Below are positions 1 to 13,393 of a DNA stretch of 64,000 nucleotides, piece by piece. Positions within the stretch are counted from its first letter, which is position 1, and each line of letters starts with the position of its first letter. A model generated the notes under the pieces. That model had not been told where the DNA came from. It was given only the letters and a program-made list of their open reading frames with translations, and made no database searches. The DNA is from Excoecaria cochinchinensis. Its lineage: Eukaryota > Streptophyta > Magnoliopsida > Malpighiales > Euphorbiaceae. A program made the translations under genes and the position numbers. The stretch covers positions 4,126,501 to 4,190,500 of the forward strand of contig CANTUQ010000073.1 in assembly GCA_947683425.1 (NCBI GenBank), read 5' to 3'.

Positions 1-2897
1 CGCTACCACATTTATGCATAAGGATCCCACAGGATCCAAAACACATAGGTGCGCGAAGCGCAACTCATGCCAAAATATAAGTCACATCGTACAAGATGAT
101 CACCTTCTCATTGGGTGCATACATTTACACAAAGCTTCACATATCTTTATTAATTCACTCATATCATTCAGTTCACACATTTATGCTTGTTTAATACCTG
201 CTAAGCCAAAAGAGTGGATAACGAGTAACACTAAGATACCCGAAGGTATTAACACTATTCTCATAATTCATAGATACCCGAAGGTATCAACACTATCTTT
301 TCAGTACACAGGGATCACGAAGATCCATTCGGGGACCTGATCGGGGTCCAAATCATACACAGGCTGCAGTAACACTAACTCTATTAGGCATGCCTAATTA
401 TCCACGACTCGACTAAGGTAGGCTAACACGTACTTGTTTCCTTTAGAAATGCTCATGCCATAATTTAAAATCTTTTTCAGATGTACATACTTTGATTATA
501 ATTGCATACTAATCCGATATATAAATTGTTCATAATTAAAACAATGGTTCATATAAAATATAACAATTCATAACCTTTAATTACAATCACATTTAATTTT
601 AATACATGCTCCACAAATTATTACAACTATAATTCGCATGGTATAGCACATCTTAAATTAAACACTATGTCACATGTGAATCACAGGCCAAAACTCATGC
701 CAAATAGCTCAATCAATCATCTATTCATGGCATAGAAAAGAGTCGCGCTCGCGACCCTTGTTGCGATCGCGACAGAAAGTTAAATGGCCTCTGTCGCGCT
801 CGCGACACCAGTTGCGCTCGCGACAGAGTCCAACCACACACTAGGAATCGCGCTCGCGACCTGAGTTGCAACCACGATAAAACCAAATGATCTCTGTCGC
901 GCTCGCGACAGAGCTAAGCATCACCCTCCTTTCATCTCTCACTCGCATACACTTCACATAGAAACAAACTTACTTTTGTCATATCCATAACTAATTTTCT
1001 TGAACATTATTTTTCCTAAATTCGTGTATAGAACCCAAGGGTTCCAACACCAATATCCCAAACTACTCAATTGCCTAAGAGTCATTCCATAATTAAATAA
1101 TCAAATTAAAAATCGTTCAGATACGAAAGGTTCATTTCAATTTCGGTTTATGACACACTTAATTCCATCATTTACTTCATTCTTAACATCTCATATAAAT
1201 TCTAAACTATAAATAAATCACTTCAAGTCTTGAATTATTAAAGACTCATAGACTTTTGTCGGTCTTACACAAATGGGCCACAATTATTCCTAACAATTAT
1301 CAAAGCACTAGTAAAGTTCAATTAATACACTCTCCTTCATATCCGATTGAGCTTCTACGATTTGGTTTGAACTTAAAAGGGTGTTCCAAACCTCCTATGT
1401 ATCCCGAAGGGTTAAGAATCCAAACCCCATAATCCTATTAGCTCAAAATGCAAGTTATGGAATTCCACCTCAAATTGCCTAAAATAATATAAATTAGGTT
1501 ATAAAGAACATACTCGGAAGTGTTTGATTCATTGAACCTCTCAATAATGAAGTTAATATTCTTGTTTATAACCTTAGACAATTGTATTCCTAAATGATAT
1601 CTATTTATTTGCTCATTTCCAAACTTTAAACATGTGAAGAATATATCTTGAAAGGTTCCGAGGAAGTTCGGGTGTGTTTCGGGATAAAAAACATGACAAA
1701 TTATGCATCCTAAAGAATAGGAAAGAGGGGCAAAGGTTCATACCAACTATGAGGCTCAAAATGAAAGGAAAAACCTTCCACAAACAGGTTCTATCGTGCT
1801 CGCGACATGGGTCGCTCTCGCGACAGAGAGCTCTTCCAACTGCCCTACGAAAACAGACTTACAAGACAGTTTTCCGTATTCGACTTTGTATCGCTTAAAC
1901 GACCCACTAAACCTCATCTATAGCTTAACTTATAATTAAAACAAACACTAAAGGTCCAGTGAAATCTGGACAGAGTATCCCCAGAAAATTCAGATTCTCT
2001 AAACCCAAGTCAATCCACACCACCACATCAACACAACCAATCCAATTTTAAGCCAAAATACACTTCAAAACATAAATTCATCCGTACACAAATCTATAAA
2101 CAAAATTCACATCAAAGCACATAAATTTTCCAAACCTGCTATAAAGCTCAAACCACTTTTCCTCATAGCTCCAATCTTCTCTTTACTCTTGCCTATCCTC
2201 TTGCCCATGGATGCTTGTACAAATTAAACCAAACAAAACACTATTAACCCAACTTACACATAATTCAAACCTAAAAATTCAAACTTCCAAACCCAAAAAA
2301 ATAAAGAACCACAAGGAGATGAAAACTCAAATCAAACTCAAATACTTACCCTCCAAACTCAGCTCAACTTTCAAGAACCCACTTAAACCTTAAGAAAACA
2401 CAAGAGAGCAAGAGAGAGATGAGATAAGAGCAGAAAAATGGAAGCAAGAGAGAGATGAGAGGACGGGAATAAAAAACAAAGGGGAAGGGGCAGCTTCCAC
2501 GGGAAGCTTCACTCAAAAAATCTGCCCCTCCCTCTCTCCTACCCTTCCCTTAAATGCTCTTACCAACCCCTCCACATGGCAAGATCCTAATGGCCCAAGA
2601 ACATCCAACTTTGACTTCTCCCTCCAAGGCACCACACACACACTTCACCAGATTATTCCCCAACAAATATCCTACATCTATAGTACAAAACACACAAACC
2701 ACTAGATTACCTCCTCAATCAACCTTGTTACCATACATCTCACACACTATATAATTCCTCACTCAACCTTATAAATTTAATTAACTTACCTAATTAATCC
2801 TTATTAACCAAATCCTTCATGCACAAAATTACTGAAATACCCTTCGATTCTCGACTTAGCACACGAATTCCGACTAGGCCCTTTTTGGGTTGTTACA
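1..2897 (-). mobile_element. Long LTR of Tekay-like type, cut by the window start
   Basis: Read on the minus strand, the LTR starts at 2897 with TGTAACAACCC followed by a GGGCCTAGTCGG motif, the start also used by the elements ending at 31270 and beginning at 37480. The other end lies beyond base 1. It carries the shared palindrome TTAGGCATGCCTAA at 384-397 next to ATCCAC, and a G+C-rich array described separately. A purine-rich patch and the phrase GGGGCAGCTTCCACGGG near 2485 recur in the solo LTR at 28716-31270, so the two are one family. Whether it is a solo LTR or part of a full element cannot be seen. Short open frames in it are not genes. Confidence 0.8.
745..925. repeat. Array of TCGCGA-type palindromes
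   Basis: Four or five imperfect copies of a motif like CTGTCGCGCTCGCGACAGAG, a near-perfect inverted repeat, stand in an otherwise AT-rich LTR. A further copy lies at about 1795-1832. The same motif recurs at 29925-30145 and at the edges of 38430-38870. Confidence 0.85.
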
Positions 2898-5359
2898 CTG
2901 AATGTCAAAAATTTGAGGAAACAAAATCAATCTATATTAAAAGAAAAAGAAACACATTCAGAGATATAAAAAATTGAAAATGATAAATTTATAAGTAAAA
3001 GAGATCATGCATATAAATAATGTGGCAACCCTTATGCACAATTTCCATTCGGTGCCAACATCACAGCTTAACAATAGATTTGCTTTACTATGCTTATTGA
3101 CTTCACTTTCATGATGATGTTTCCCACAACCAGCACTCATTTGTGAAATTATACTTTCAATAAATAATAGATGAAAAAAAAGATGTTTTCCTGAAATGAC
3201 CATTAGAGAAAAACATTTTGTAAAAAGAAAAATGTACAACTTATTTTCCAACATTAGAGAAATTTAAGGTTCACATATTATTCATATTAAAAATTAGAAT
3301 TGAAGCTGATAGAAAATCATATAATACAAAATTATCTCTGTTTCTTAATTATGCAATAATCCACCAATAAATTTCAATACGTTTGAAACATGGGGCAATA
3401 CATGTATCAGTTTTGACACGTGCAGGCCTAATTAAGCAAGCTTTCAAAGAACCTCCCATCCAAAACCTTTACAATCAAGAACACTGAGCTAGTATGTAAT
3501 TACTATTCTCAAATGTTAACTGGAGTTTGGGACTATAAAAAGAAGATATGGCACTCATATCATAGCAATGCAATTTTAAAAATAAATAAATAAATAAACA
3601 AACATTATACCCACAAAAAAAGGAAGGTCGCAAAAGAACAACTACAAATTAGGACATGTCTAAGAAAGCTTACATTTTGAAACACTCTTCCAACTCTATC
3701 TCATCACAAGCAAGTGGATAAAAATGACGTACAATGTTAGGATACAGAGTATCAGCAAGAGAAATCTCAGCACATTGACTATCACAGGGACCGCTCGAGA
3801 ATAAATTGCAGCTACAACCTATAAGATCCTCATCAAGATTGTAAGTTACATTTATAAAAAGTATGTGTTACAAATATTTCATTGGTCTTCATGATATGAT
3901 CATTGTGAATCTCATAAGCTATATGTAAATTAAAAATAAACTTCCTATCCTAGTACACTTTGAAAACTAATAATTATTGTTCATAATAAATTGGTTTTTA
4001 ATTGAACAATTGGTTGGATTAATGTTTAGTCAAGAAGTTGTAAACTTGCATCTCCAGATTAGTTGCTAGTTTTGAGATACATTTAACACCATTTTGGGAA
4101 TCCACATATATGCATTCATGTATTTTTCCATCCTCACCATAAGGGAACATTTTAGAAATCATTGAATTTAAAAGTTTTGTTTCTAATACCATTGTTATGT
4201 AATTCGCTAGTCACATTAATATTAGTTCATTGTTCCCAAGCATAAATAACCCTATGCTCAGATACATCAAATGCAACTTCCAAGGGCAGCTCATATCTTA
4301 TATGCATTTTTTTCTTATAAACCTGAACTATGATATTCATGTACGAGCTCAACTCAACCCAGCTTCACAAAAGTTACAAAACCCTAATTAATTGAAACTG
4401 ATGTAAGAATTAATCACTGATTATGATAAAATGGTGTAATTTTCAAGCAAAGTCACTACTAAAATTCTAGCTAGTCAGTTTAGGGAAATAAGAGGCAACA
4501 AAAACAAAAAAACACTCAAGTTATCAATGTATACGAGCTAAGTTACATCGGAGCAGGCAGAAATAAGATATAATAATAGTATTAAATGGATAAATATGAC
4601 AACAAGAAAGAGAAATTAGACCTCTTTTCTTTTGTATATATTATGAGAATGGATAACGATGCATGACCTTAGCGGGTGAAATCTGATGAGAAAAACCAGC
4701 TTCCACCAAACCCCCTCCACGTACAGATAGAATCAAAACCAGCTTCCACCAAACTACCAATAATGATCAATTACAAGAGCCATCACTGTTTGCTATAGAT
4801 CACAATAGATCACATCTTAACCTATTTCTAAATAAATATATCCTCCATCCATATGTCAAAAACTTATTTATTAATTTTAATTCTTCCATAAAGAAGCTAT
4901 CTATTGCAGGAAAAATGGAGCCTTATTGTTGCTTTCATAATATGTTTATGAGGTAAATAGTTGATGAGCCATTCTGTTAAAATATAGTTTATTTTTTTCA
5001 AGTACAGGAGAACTCCCAAATGGTACATCAATTTATTACCCGTAATCAGTGAGAAAAGGAGAGGCAAGTAGACATTGATGTCTGTAAAAATGACTTACCC
5101 GATTTTCTTCAAGCTAATCGAGTGGGGGAGCAAGGCGATGGGGGAGTAGCAGCACCGTGGGAGCAGCTCTGATGCGTAGGGGGCACGACGGAGCGGCGGC
5201 ATCGGAGATCGGTGTCCATCGTTCGTCTGATCTGAGGCGCAGTAGGCATGTCGGAAATTCAAGAAGCTGAAGACGCAAAAAGTAGGTTAGGGAGAGGAGT
5301 CGGCGCAAGGGTATCGGGTAAAGAAGAAATGAAGAAAAACACAAGATTAAAAACGGGAA
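2898..5359. mobile_element. Body of a CACTA-like element, left end not found
   Basis: This AT-rich stretch lies between the LTR end at 2897 and the subterminal repeats of a CACTA end. I see no transposase motifs and no CACTA-type left terminus. A short G+C-rich island at about 5100-5260 and a few coding-looking minus-strand stretches stand out and are listed separately. The rest holds nothing I can name. The element may be non-autonomous or may have lost its left end. Confidence 0.4.
3674..5202 (-). pseudogene. Possible captured host-gene exons inside the CACTA element
   Basis: On the minus strand an ATG at 5202 opens a G+C-rich frame (MPPLRRAPYASE...) that runs to 5099 and meets a good splice donor, G|GTAAGT. 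Further down, about 3845-3674 is open and cysteine-rich (GCSCNLFSSGPCDSQC near its start) and ends at another donor, GTAAGC. A third coding-looking piece (…CDVGTEWKLCIRVATL) lies at about 3020-3165. I do not recognise the protein. The pattern of separate exons with donors inside a CACTA element fits transduplicated gene fragments, but the exons were judged by eye and could be chance open frames. No full reading frame can be joined. Confidence 0.25.
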
Positions 5360-6645
5360 TTAACTCTAACTTTTAGCAACAAAAATTAATTCAGTTGCTA
5401 TTGTTGCCATATTACCAATCGATTATAATTCGGTTGGTATTTTTAACCCAAACATTTAACATTTAGCAATGGAAATAAATTTCCGTTGCTATATTTGCAT
5501 CCGATAAAAATTCGGTTGCTATTTCTAAGATATTTAGCAATGGTTTGATTAATATGTTGCAAAAAAATGTTAGCTATTAAAAAATAGCAACCGAATTTCT
5601 ATTTGGTTGCTATTTTTTCAATATTAGCAACCGAATTTCTATTCGGTTGCTATTTTTGGAACATTTAGCAACGGTTTATTAATTCCGTTGCAAAATAGTG
5701 TTAACTACAAAAAAATAGCAACCGAAATATTTTTCGTTGCTAAATGTTTCAATATTAGCAACCGAATTGAAATTCGGTTGCTATTTTAGGATCATTTAGC
5801 AATGGTTTATTAAATCTGTTACAAATTATTGTTAACCATAAAAAAATAGCAATCGAATTTCTATTCGGTTGCTATTTCTTTCAATATTAGCAACTGAATG
5901 TCTATTCAGTTGCTATTTTCGGAACATTTAGCAACGGTTTATTAATTCCATTGCAAAATAGTGTTAACTATAAAAAAATAGCAACCGAAATATTTTCTGT
6001 TGCTAAATGTTTTAATATTAGCAACCGAATTGAAATTCGGTTGCTATTTAAGGATCATTTAGCAACGGTTTATTAAATCCGTTGCAAATTATTGTTAACT
6101 ATAAAAAAATAGCAACCGAAATTATTTTTCGTTGCTAATTATTTCAATATTAGCAACCGAATTTCTTTTCTGTTGCTATTATAGAATGCAAAAATTTATT
6201 TCTTCTTTTTTAGCAATGGAATTATTTTTCCGTTGCTATTCTTGAAACATTTAGCAACGGAATTTATGTCTGTTACTATACTAGCAACCGAATTATTTTT
6301 GGTTGCTATTTTTCTCCATTTAGCAACAGAAAAATGTAACCGTTGCTAAATTAGCAACCAAAATTCTTTTTTGTTGCTATTTTTCGCTCCAAAAAATTCC
6401 CGCTTTCAAATTCGTGCGATATTTAGCAATAGTATTGGTATTCCGTTGCTAATAGCCGTTGCTAATTTTACGGGCCAAACCTTCCCTCCTCTTTTAGCGA
6501 CCGAAAATAACCAAAAAAATTTCCGTTGTTATATATATAAAACTTAACTGAAATTAGCAATGGATTAAATTTTGAGTTGCTAAATAGCAACGGAATAATT
6601 TCCGTTGCTATTTTTCCGTTGCTATTTCTTAATTTTCTTGTAGTG
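5360..6645. mobile_element. CACTA right terminus with subterminal repeat array
   Basis: About 1.3 kb contains dozens of direct and inverted copies of TTAGCAACGG or TAGCAACCGAA-like units, often pairing as short hairpins across 20 to 40 bases. The block ends at 6645 with CTTGTAGTG, the reverse complement of the CACTACAAG terminus typical of plant CACTA elements. Such repeats are where the element's own DNA-binding protein is known to bind in En/Spm. The 3-base flank after the end is TCT; the matching left flank was not found. The unit differs from the TTAGCGACT unit of the copies at 27871 and 36459, so this is a separate family. Confidence 0.8.
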
Positions 6646-6654
6646 TCTCTGAGT

Positions 6655-6975
6655 CTTGGGAAAAAAACATTTAGTGAAAAAGCAAAGGGGTACCGTTTGG
6701 AATTTTGGGCGAATAAATTTTTATAAAAAGAAAAAATGTAAACTTTCAAGTTTTAGGCAATAAAATTTAGACGGAGATCAAAGGGTCACCCTTGCAGTTT
6801 TGGGCAAGAAAATTTAGGTGATAAACCAAGAGGTACCCCTTGTATTTGTGGGCAAAAAAAGTTAGGCAGAAAGCAAAGGGGTACCACTTAGAGTTTTGGG
6901 CGAAAAAAGATTTTGACAAAAAACAAAAGGGCACACCTTGAATTTTTGATCAAAAAATTTAAGATAAAAATGATG
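6655..6975. repeat. Minisatellite of about 60-base units
   Basis: About five diverged tandem units, each with AAAGCAAAGGGGTACC followed by a TTTTGGGC phrase and AAAAATTTAG, start ten bases beyond the CACTA end. Unit length varies. No coding potential is evident. Confidence 0.7.
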
Positions 6976-7508
6976 TTTACTAGTCTAAAAGTGCAACATA
7001 AGTTGGATGTTGGAATCTGCCCAGCTGCAGATTCTATGTGACTCGGCACCATTGTGCCAACTCAACACTTGACTCGGCACAGAAGCTCTCTATAACAAGT
7101 CGGCACCACTGTGATGACTCGGCACACCCCCATTTCCCTTTTCCTTTGTTCTTTATGCTCTATTATTCATTCTAAAGCATCCAAATGCACTTTTAAAGTA
7201 TAAATGAGATTAAAGGGAGCCTATAAAACTCAAAAGCAAGATAAAAACAACCAAAAGAAAATTATTATAGTGCAAATACCTTGAAATTATATATGTAAAG
7301 ATTACAAAGCAATTACCGAATATAGCTAAAAATGAATTACCATGTTATCTTAATTAGTTATGAACAATGTAACTTGTTGGAATTACTTATTGACATGTTA
7401 AGAATATGTATGCTATTGATAATTATAAAACTTGTTTGATGGTATGTTTTGAGTTTCTAAATGCATGTGATTATTATATGATTATAACGATTGGTTATGA
7501 ACATGATA

Positions 7509-7531
7509 TACACACACACACACACACACAT

Positions 7532-7552
<21 letters not shown>
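7509..7552. repeat. CA microsatellite followed by TA tract
   Basis: About twenty CA units with one interruption, continuing into a TA run to about 7570. Confidence 0.95.
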
Positions 7553-7568
<16 letters not shown>

Positions 7569-8097
7569 CACATATATACATAGGCTAATAACTTAAGTAA
7601 TGCCAATTAGAAACATATTTGAATAGAGGGAAACCAAAGAAAAAATGTACGTATTTGAATAGATGGAAACCAAAGAAAACATGTGTGTACATTTAATATC
7701 CACAGTCATCTTTACATGTAAGCTTGTGTTTAGATATACGACAAGTATATGCAAGTGAATTATACCAAAGTATATATGACCGAAGCCTGCAAAGTATCTA
7801 GGTCTTGGATAGATAGGCATGCCTATAGGGACACAGTTGCAGTTACCATCGTTCGACACATGTATCGTGTCCATAGTCCTGACACCATTGGTGTCCATAG
7901 TTTCTTTCTAGATGAAAATGTCTTTATATTTTGATACTGTATATTCAGTATCCATAGCCGATACCCTAAAGGTATCCGTTCCCGTTATCCACCACATTTG
8001 AGAATGCAGGCAATTACAATGACATATGCATACTTCATACGTGTATGTGTAAACTTTGACGACTATTGTGAGTTGTTGTCCTTATCATGTTTGTTCT

Positions 8098-11000
8098 TAT
8101 AACACCCCTTACCCCTACGTAGTTAACTGTACCACAATATGGTCGGTTTATGATGACAAGTGAAAGATGTCACCAAATCAAGCACGTTTGAAATAATAAC
8201 AAAATAGCGAAAAGCAGAATTGTAAAATTTCTTTCAAAACAAAACATTTTCACATGATACACTTAACAGAGTTAACAATTTCAATTTACACATACATTTC
8301 TTATAAGTAACTTTACAAATTCAAAGGCTGACTTTATTACATATTGATCACATTAATTACGTAAATATTGATTTACAATAGAAGATTGCACTTATTACAA
8401 TGTGCAATACATAATCTGCACAATAAACTCCTACGGACTCGTTGGCCTAACCGATACGGGATGTCCTTGGCGACACATCTATCTTCAATACCTACACAAA
8501 TGAAATACTTGTGCTAAGCACAAAGGCTTAGTGGGGAACAAACATGATATGGATAACAGCGGTTGTCAACAAATACACACAAATGATAATATTTAATAAA
8601 ATCTCACATATAAATTACTTGATCACATGTATAAAATAGATACATAAACTTCCACATAATGATTGCATGTAATTAATCATAATCATAGTGCTTAAATATA
8701 GCCAAAACGTACATTAATCATACATATTCATTTATCAAAGTAACCACTAGGAATGATATGCATCGATAGTACATATACATACAATTTTATTCAAATAATG
8801 TCAAAAGCCACATCACACATTTGCCATGTATCTTTCCAATTAGTGCTTTCCTCATACATTTATCAAATCACAACATGTACAATCTCACAAGAATGTTCGT
8901 TAAACATTTATAGACCCCAATACCAATTTCTTATTGATATACTTTACTTAGAGTTAATTTCCTATATTTACCTATCATATCCATCTATTCACATCTTTAC
9001 CATTTTATCATATTCATATATCCACACCTTTACCATTTTATATTCTTTAATTAAATAGTTGGTCACACTCCTAAAATAGAGAAAACGAAATACAATAGGG
9101 TACTTCACATATTACGCATAGGTTCATGATGTACATGTTCAGAATAATACATCTATCATAAATAACCGTCATTGATACAAGCACTTGACATGCTTATTTC
9201 CATATGTTCTTTCAAAAATACAAGTCGTTACACTCATTTATAAATTCATCTTCCATATTACTCATTTAATATTCTTTTATTCGTAAATGGCCTGCATTTT
9301 CAAAGTGGTGGATAACTGGTTGAATGCATAGGTACTCGAAGGTACATTCATATTCATAATTCATACCCATAGAGATCTAAGTAAGATCCATAAACACATA
9401 GGGATCCAATAGGACCCAAAAATGCATAGGGACCCAAATAGGGTCCAAAACACATAGGCTGTTAAGTGCTTAGTTTTGTATATTTTTACTCGATTTTCTC
9501 CTATTTTTATGTATTGATTCTTAGTCTATTTTGGTACGTTTTACTTGTTTTGTAATTTTGATCATTGTAAGACCAAAGTGGTGAAAAATGAGCAAATTAC
9601 AACTAATTAGAGTAGATTTGGAGCAGCCTTGAAGATTCAGAGAAGTTTGGAAGTAAGAGCTGAATCTGAAGTTTGCCTTACCCAAGGCTAAGGGGCAAGG
9701 GAAAGCTTTTTCCTTGCCCAAGGGAGTCAACAGCAGAGTACCAGCTTTATATTTTTAATAGCGAAATTACCCTAGCCGCCAGCTGTTCTCAAACTGATTT
9801 TTAGGGATAATTAGGCTTTAATTTAGGAGATAAAAGGTAATGTTTTTAGGAAGATTAAATCGCATTTAATATTTTTATTTTATTTTTCAAGTTTGGATAG
9901 GAATCAAAACACCTACCTAAATTTTCTAGATTTTCTTTTAAAAGTGACAAGGGAAGAACGTGAAAAGTAACTTTGGCAGCCGTCGCCGCCTCTGTTCTTC
10001 CGTCTCTATGATAAGAATTTACTTCTAGTTTTAATTTTATTTTGTTTTTGTTCTTGGTCATGAGTGGCTAACTCTTTATTTTCTAGTTAAAGGTTCAATT
10101 CAAAGCCAGGATTCAAAACAATTACTATGAGATCATTTTTGCTTGTTTTTCTTTTTAATTTATATGATGTTCATATTATTTATTGTGGCTTAGAGAAACC
10201 ACATCTCGATTGTTATTTATTATTTGCACAATAAAGACCCATTGTTCATTTAATTAAATAACATATAGCTAATTGAGATTATCAAATTCGTAATTATTTG
10301 ATAAAATCAATAACAAGTAGTAATTAGTATAGCAACACTGAGAAGAGTTATTGTATTAAGTAAATACATGATTTGGTATAAATCAATCTCGCTGAGAAAT
10401 TGGGTAACTTAGGTTAGGTCTTTCTAATTCATAAAGTTGTTACTAAATTAAATTCTATCACTGAGAGATGATTGTTTATTGATTAGGGGTTAATTACAGT
10501 CTTACTTGATTAGCCTATTAATACGAAAAGATTGGTTGGGAGTGCGAAACCGACGACTATAACTGATCCATTGCATGATTTTAAATTATCTTTTTGTCCG
10601 TAATCAGTAAATTGAATCCTATACCGCGAATGCCTTTAACTGGAATTTCTCATCTTTTATTTTATTTTTATTTATTTTCTGCATTTTATTTATTATTTTA
10701 ATTCTAAATTTTTTATCCTTTATTTGCAGATCAATCCCTGTGGATTCGACCTTGCTCATCGCTATTTACAAGTAAAATTTAGTTAAGAGTAGGAATTTTA
10801 TTTTTGTTGATTTCGACACCCATCATAGGCTGCAGCGACAGAGGACTTTATAGGCATGCCTAACTATTCACGATTCGATATTTGCAGGCTATTTATTCAT
10901 TTAAATCAGTTTGCTCAAATTGTAATACGAAGAGTATTTAGTCACCAAATATTTATCATTTAAGAACCAATCATAATAAACCATTCAATTTCCATCATAT

Positions 11001-12779
11001 CCAATAAAATTTGCATATATAAATTCGCAATATAATCCCATGAATATTTTTGGTTTATGCAAATAATTCCACATTAAATTTATAATTAAAATCATATAGC
11101 AAACTTATACAATAATTATGCATAATATAAAAATTATACCATTTTATTAAATCACAATATTTATTTCATATGCATTTCATATTAAATCACAATATTTATT
11201 TCATATATATATATATATATGCCATATTAAATTAAAATATTTATCCTGTATATATATTTATATATTATTAATATCTTATATATTTCCCTTTTTGTCTTAT
11301 CTATGCATGGAAACACATTGGTGTACATTGGAATTGCAAAAGGCACTTAAATAACAAAAATAATTAAAATGGGGTTTTGGGCTGTCACGAGTGACGACAA
11401 TAGCCTTTGGTGCTGACTCGGAACAGTACCAAGTCTGCATCTAGGCAGACTTCAACCCCCACTTTGCGCGTCCAAAATAAGCTAGAAAATAGCATTTTCT
11501 CCCAAAGTAGTATCTTAAAAAATGTTTGCCTAGATGTTAAATTTATAATGGCATAAATTTCAGGTCATTTGGACAACTAAAACTCCAGATATGACAATCC
11601 AAACTTCTCCTATGACTTGTTGACCATTTTTGAGATAGTTATAGCCAGAATTAGCTCTAAGTTCCTCTAGTTATATTTAGGTATGTGAGTTAGATTTCCA
11701 ACCCAACTAGAATCATGCAATTTGGAGCTCTATAACTCCTTTTATACCCATAATAAGCAACAAAGGCCAGACTGAATTTGGGCGAAGTTTCCCCTTAAAA
11801 CTCAACATGCCCAAATTAGCCAATTCCAGAATAACAATCCCAAAAATTCAACCCAATTCAACACAAATAATTTATATGTACTTCAAAACAAGCAACTAAT
11901 AATCATACACGCAATAATACATAAATTTCCCAAACCTTATTTGATGTCCCTTTTTTCTTCACTTCTAGCTTTATATTGCTCCTTATGCACTTTCCTTCTC
12001 TTCTTGTTCAACTTCCAAAGCCATAATCATCACAATAACTCATCAAAACCCATTCACATGACTAATTACAATTCTTAAGTAAGAGAGAAGAAAATAGTAA
12101 GAAAGGAAGCTAAATTATTACCTTTACTTACGTAATCTTCCATCCAATATAAACTTGAAACTTGTGGAATCTATGCAACAACTTATATCTTGAGTTTGGG
12201 AGAGAAAAATGGCATGAGGAAGAAGATGAAGAAATATCATTTTTCTTCCTCTTTCATCCATTTCTCTTTCTACTTAAATACCCTCAACTTCCTTCACTCA
12301 TCTTAAATGCAAGATGCCTAATTCCTATTGGTTCAATTTAGATTTTTATGCCAAATGTCCAATTTAATCCTTCATCTATTCTTTCTTCATACATTTGATA
12401 TATAATTAATTTATTCACATACATTGGCCCACATGATTACTTAAGTCACTCAATTAAGTCACAATTTAGCAAATTACCAATATACCCTTGGCCTTTAACT
12501 TAATACCGATCACATCTTCCACTTCATTTACTATTTTAATCAACCCATTTTACATTCACCTTTTAATTAACTTTATTCTATTCATATTCATACAAATAGC
12601 TCATTTCTTGCCTTAAAGTCCATAAATATCAAATTACTAATTTATCCATAACTTTTTAATTAATACCGAATGCGTCCTCAACTACACTTAACCATTTCAA
12701 TTAGTTAATTACACATTTCGATCACTATTATACTCAAAACATATGTAAATCCGGTTAGGGTACATTTTGGGTCATTACA
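8098..12779 (-). mobile_element. Solo LTR, about 3.3 kb without its insertion
   Basis: The plus-strand left end is TATAACACCCC (a TG-to-TA change at the terminus) and the right end is GGGTCATTACA, so on the minus strand the LTR starts TGTAATGACCC. The flanks GTTCT (8093-8097) and GTTCC (12780-12784) are a target duplication with one change. It contains the paired hairpins (8495-8531), the palindrome TAGGCATGCCTA (10851-10862) and a G+C-rich patch at 11385-11455. Its minus-strand start is like the LTR at 13394, so the two belong to one family. No coding region or second LTR is present. Confidence 0.85.
9460..10825. mobile_element. Solo LTR of another family, nested
   Basis: A 1,366-base unit starts TGTTAAGTGCTTAG and ends CGACACCCATCA, with TG...CA ends and an exact 5-base duplication TAGGC (9455-9459 and 10826-10830). 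Removing it restores the phrase CACATAGGCTGCAGC, which other LTRs of the host family share. The end has CCCTGTGGATTCGACC, a phrase I associate with gypsy LTRs near their 3' end, but the lineage is not certain. It has no reading frame of note. Confidence 0.85.
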
Positions 12780-13215
12780 GTTCCCCACTAAGCTATATGC
12801 TTAGCGCGGGTATTTTATCCGTATAGGTACTGAAGTTAGGAGTGACGCCAAGGGCACCTCGCAACCGTAAAGGCCAACACATCAATAGAAGTTCCTTGTG
12901 TAGGTTTTTGGTATTACACCGTATTAATATAAATCTAATATTTTGTTGTAGATATATGTATCAAATATATAATGTGGCTCTCATATGATGAAAACAGTTT
13001 TGGATATGTAAAGATAGTTATGTAACTTGTTATATGTAATATGTATGTAATGTGAATGGCTTAGTATAGTGTATATATGAAAAGAAATTTTATAATTCTG
13101 ACTTTAATGTATATGATTAAAGTAAATGTATTCTGTTTTGTGAAACCCTTCACCTGTCGTTGTGAACCTGCCATGTTACGGTATGATTTACTGCGTACGG
13201 GTAAGGGGTGTTACA

Positions 13216-13393
13216 ATGCATAAATACCATCACAGATATCAGGGATAGATGTAGTGGAAGGTCCTAGGTCTGGAGCAGTTAGAGTTGATGGAAGGATCTA
13301 CCTTACCATTGAAGCTAATCAGTGAGTGATTAATATATAAGTTTATATTGATGTTATAGCGTTTAATTTGAAAAGCTTTTGAAATTGCTTATC
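13216..13393. other. Short unassigned spacer between two LTRs
   Basis: This stretch of 178 bases has no recognisable motif. It could be a remnant of an internal region or of the pre-insertion site. Confidence 0.4.

Larger units (their letters stand above)
6980..13215 (+). mobile_element. Long LTR, split by a minus-strand solo LTR
   Basis: The two halves are 6980-8097 and 12780-13215. Joined, the text reads through into the block GTTCCCCACTAAGC...GCTTAGCGCGGG that other long LTRs in the window have intact. The left half has a GACTCGGCAC-rich array at 7035-7125, a CA microsatellite at 7509-7552 and the palindrome ATAGGCATGCCTAT at 7813-7826. The right half has the paired hairpins near 12788 and ends at 13215 with AAGGGGTGTTACA. 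The left boundary is not sharp; the minisatellite before it may mark where the LTR is truncated. Confidence 0.7.

Noticed and set aside
745..925. CRISPR-like spacing of repeats
   Set aside because: Units are imperfect, irregularly spaced palindromes within a plant LTR, with no unique spacers of constant length and no cas genes.
7406..7588. Open frame over the CA/TA microsatellite
   Set aside because: It only translates a simple repeat (long runs of HTHT).
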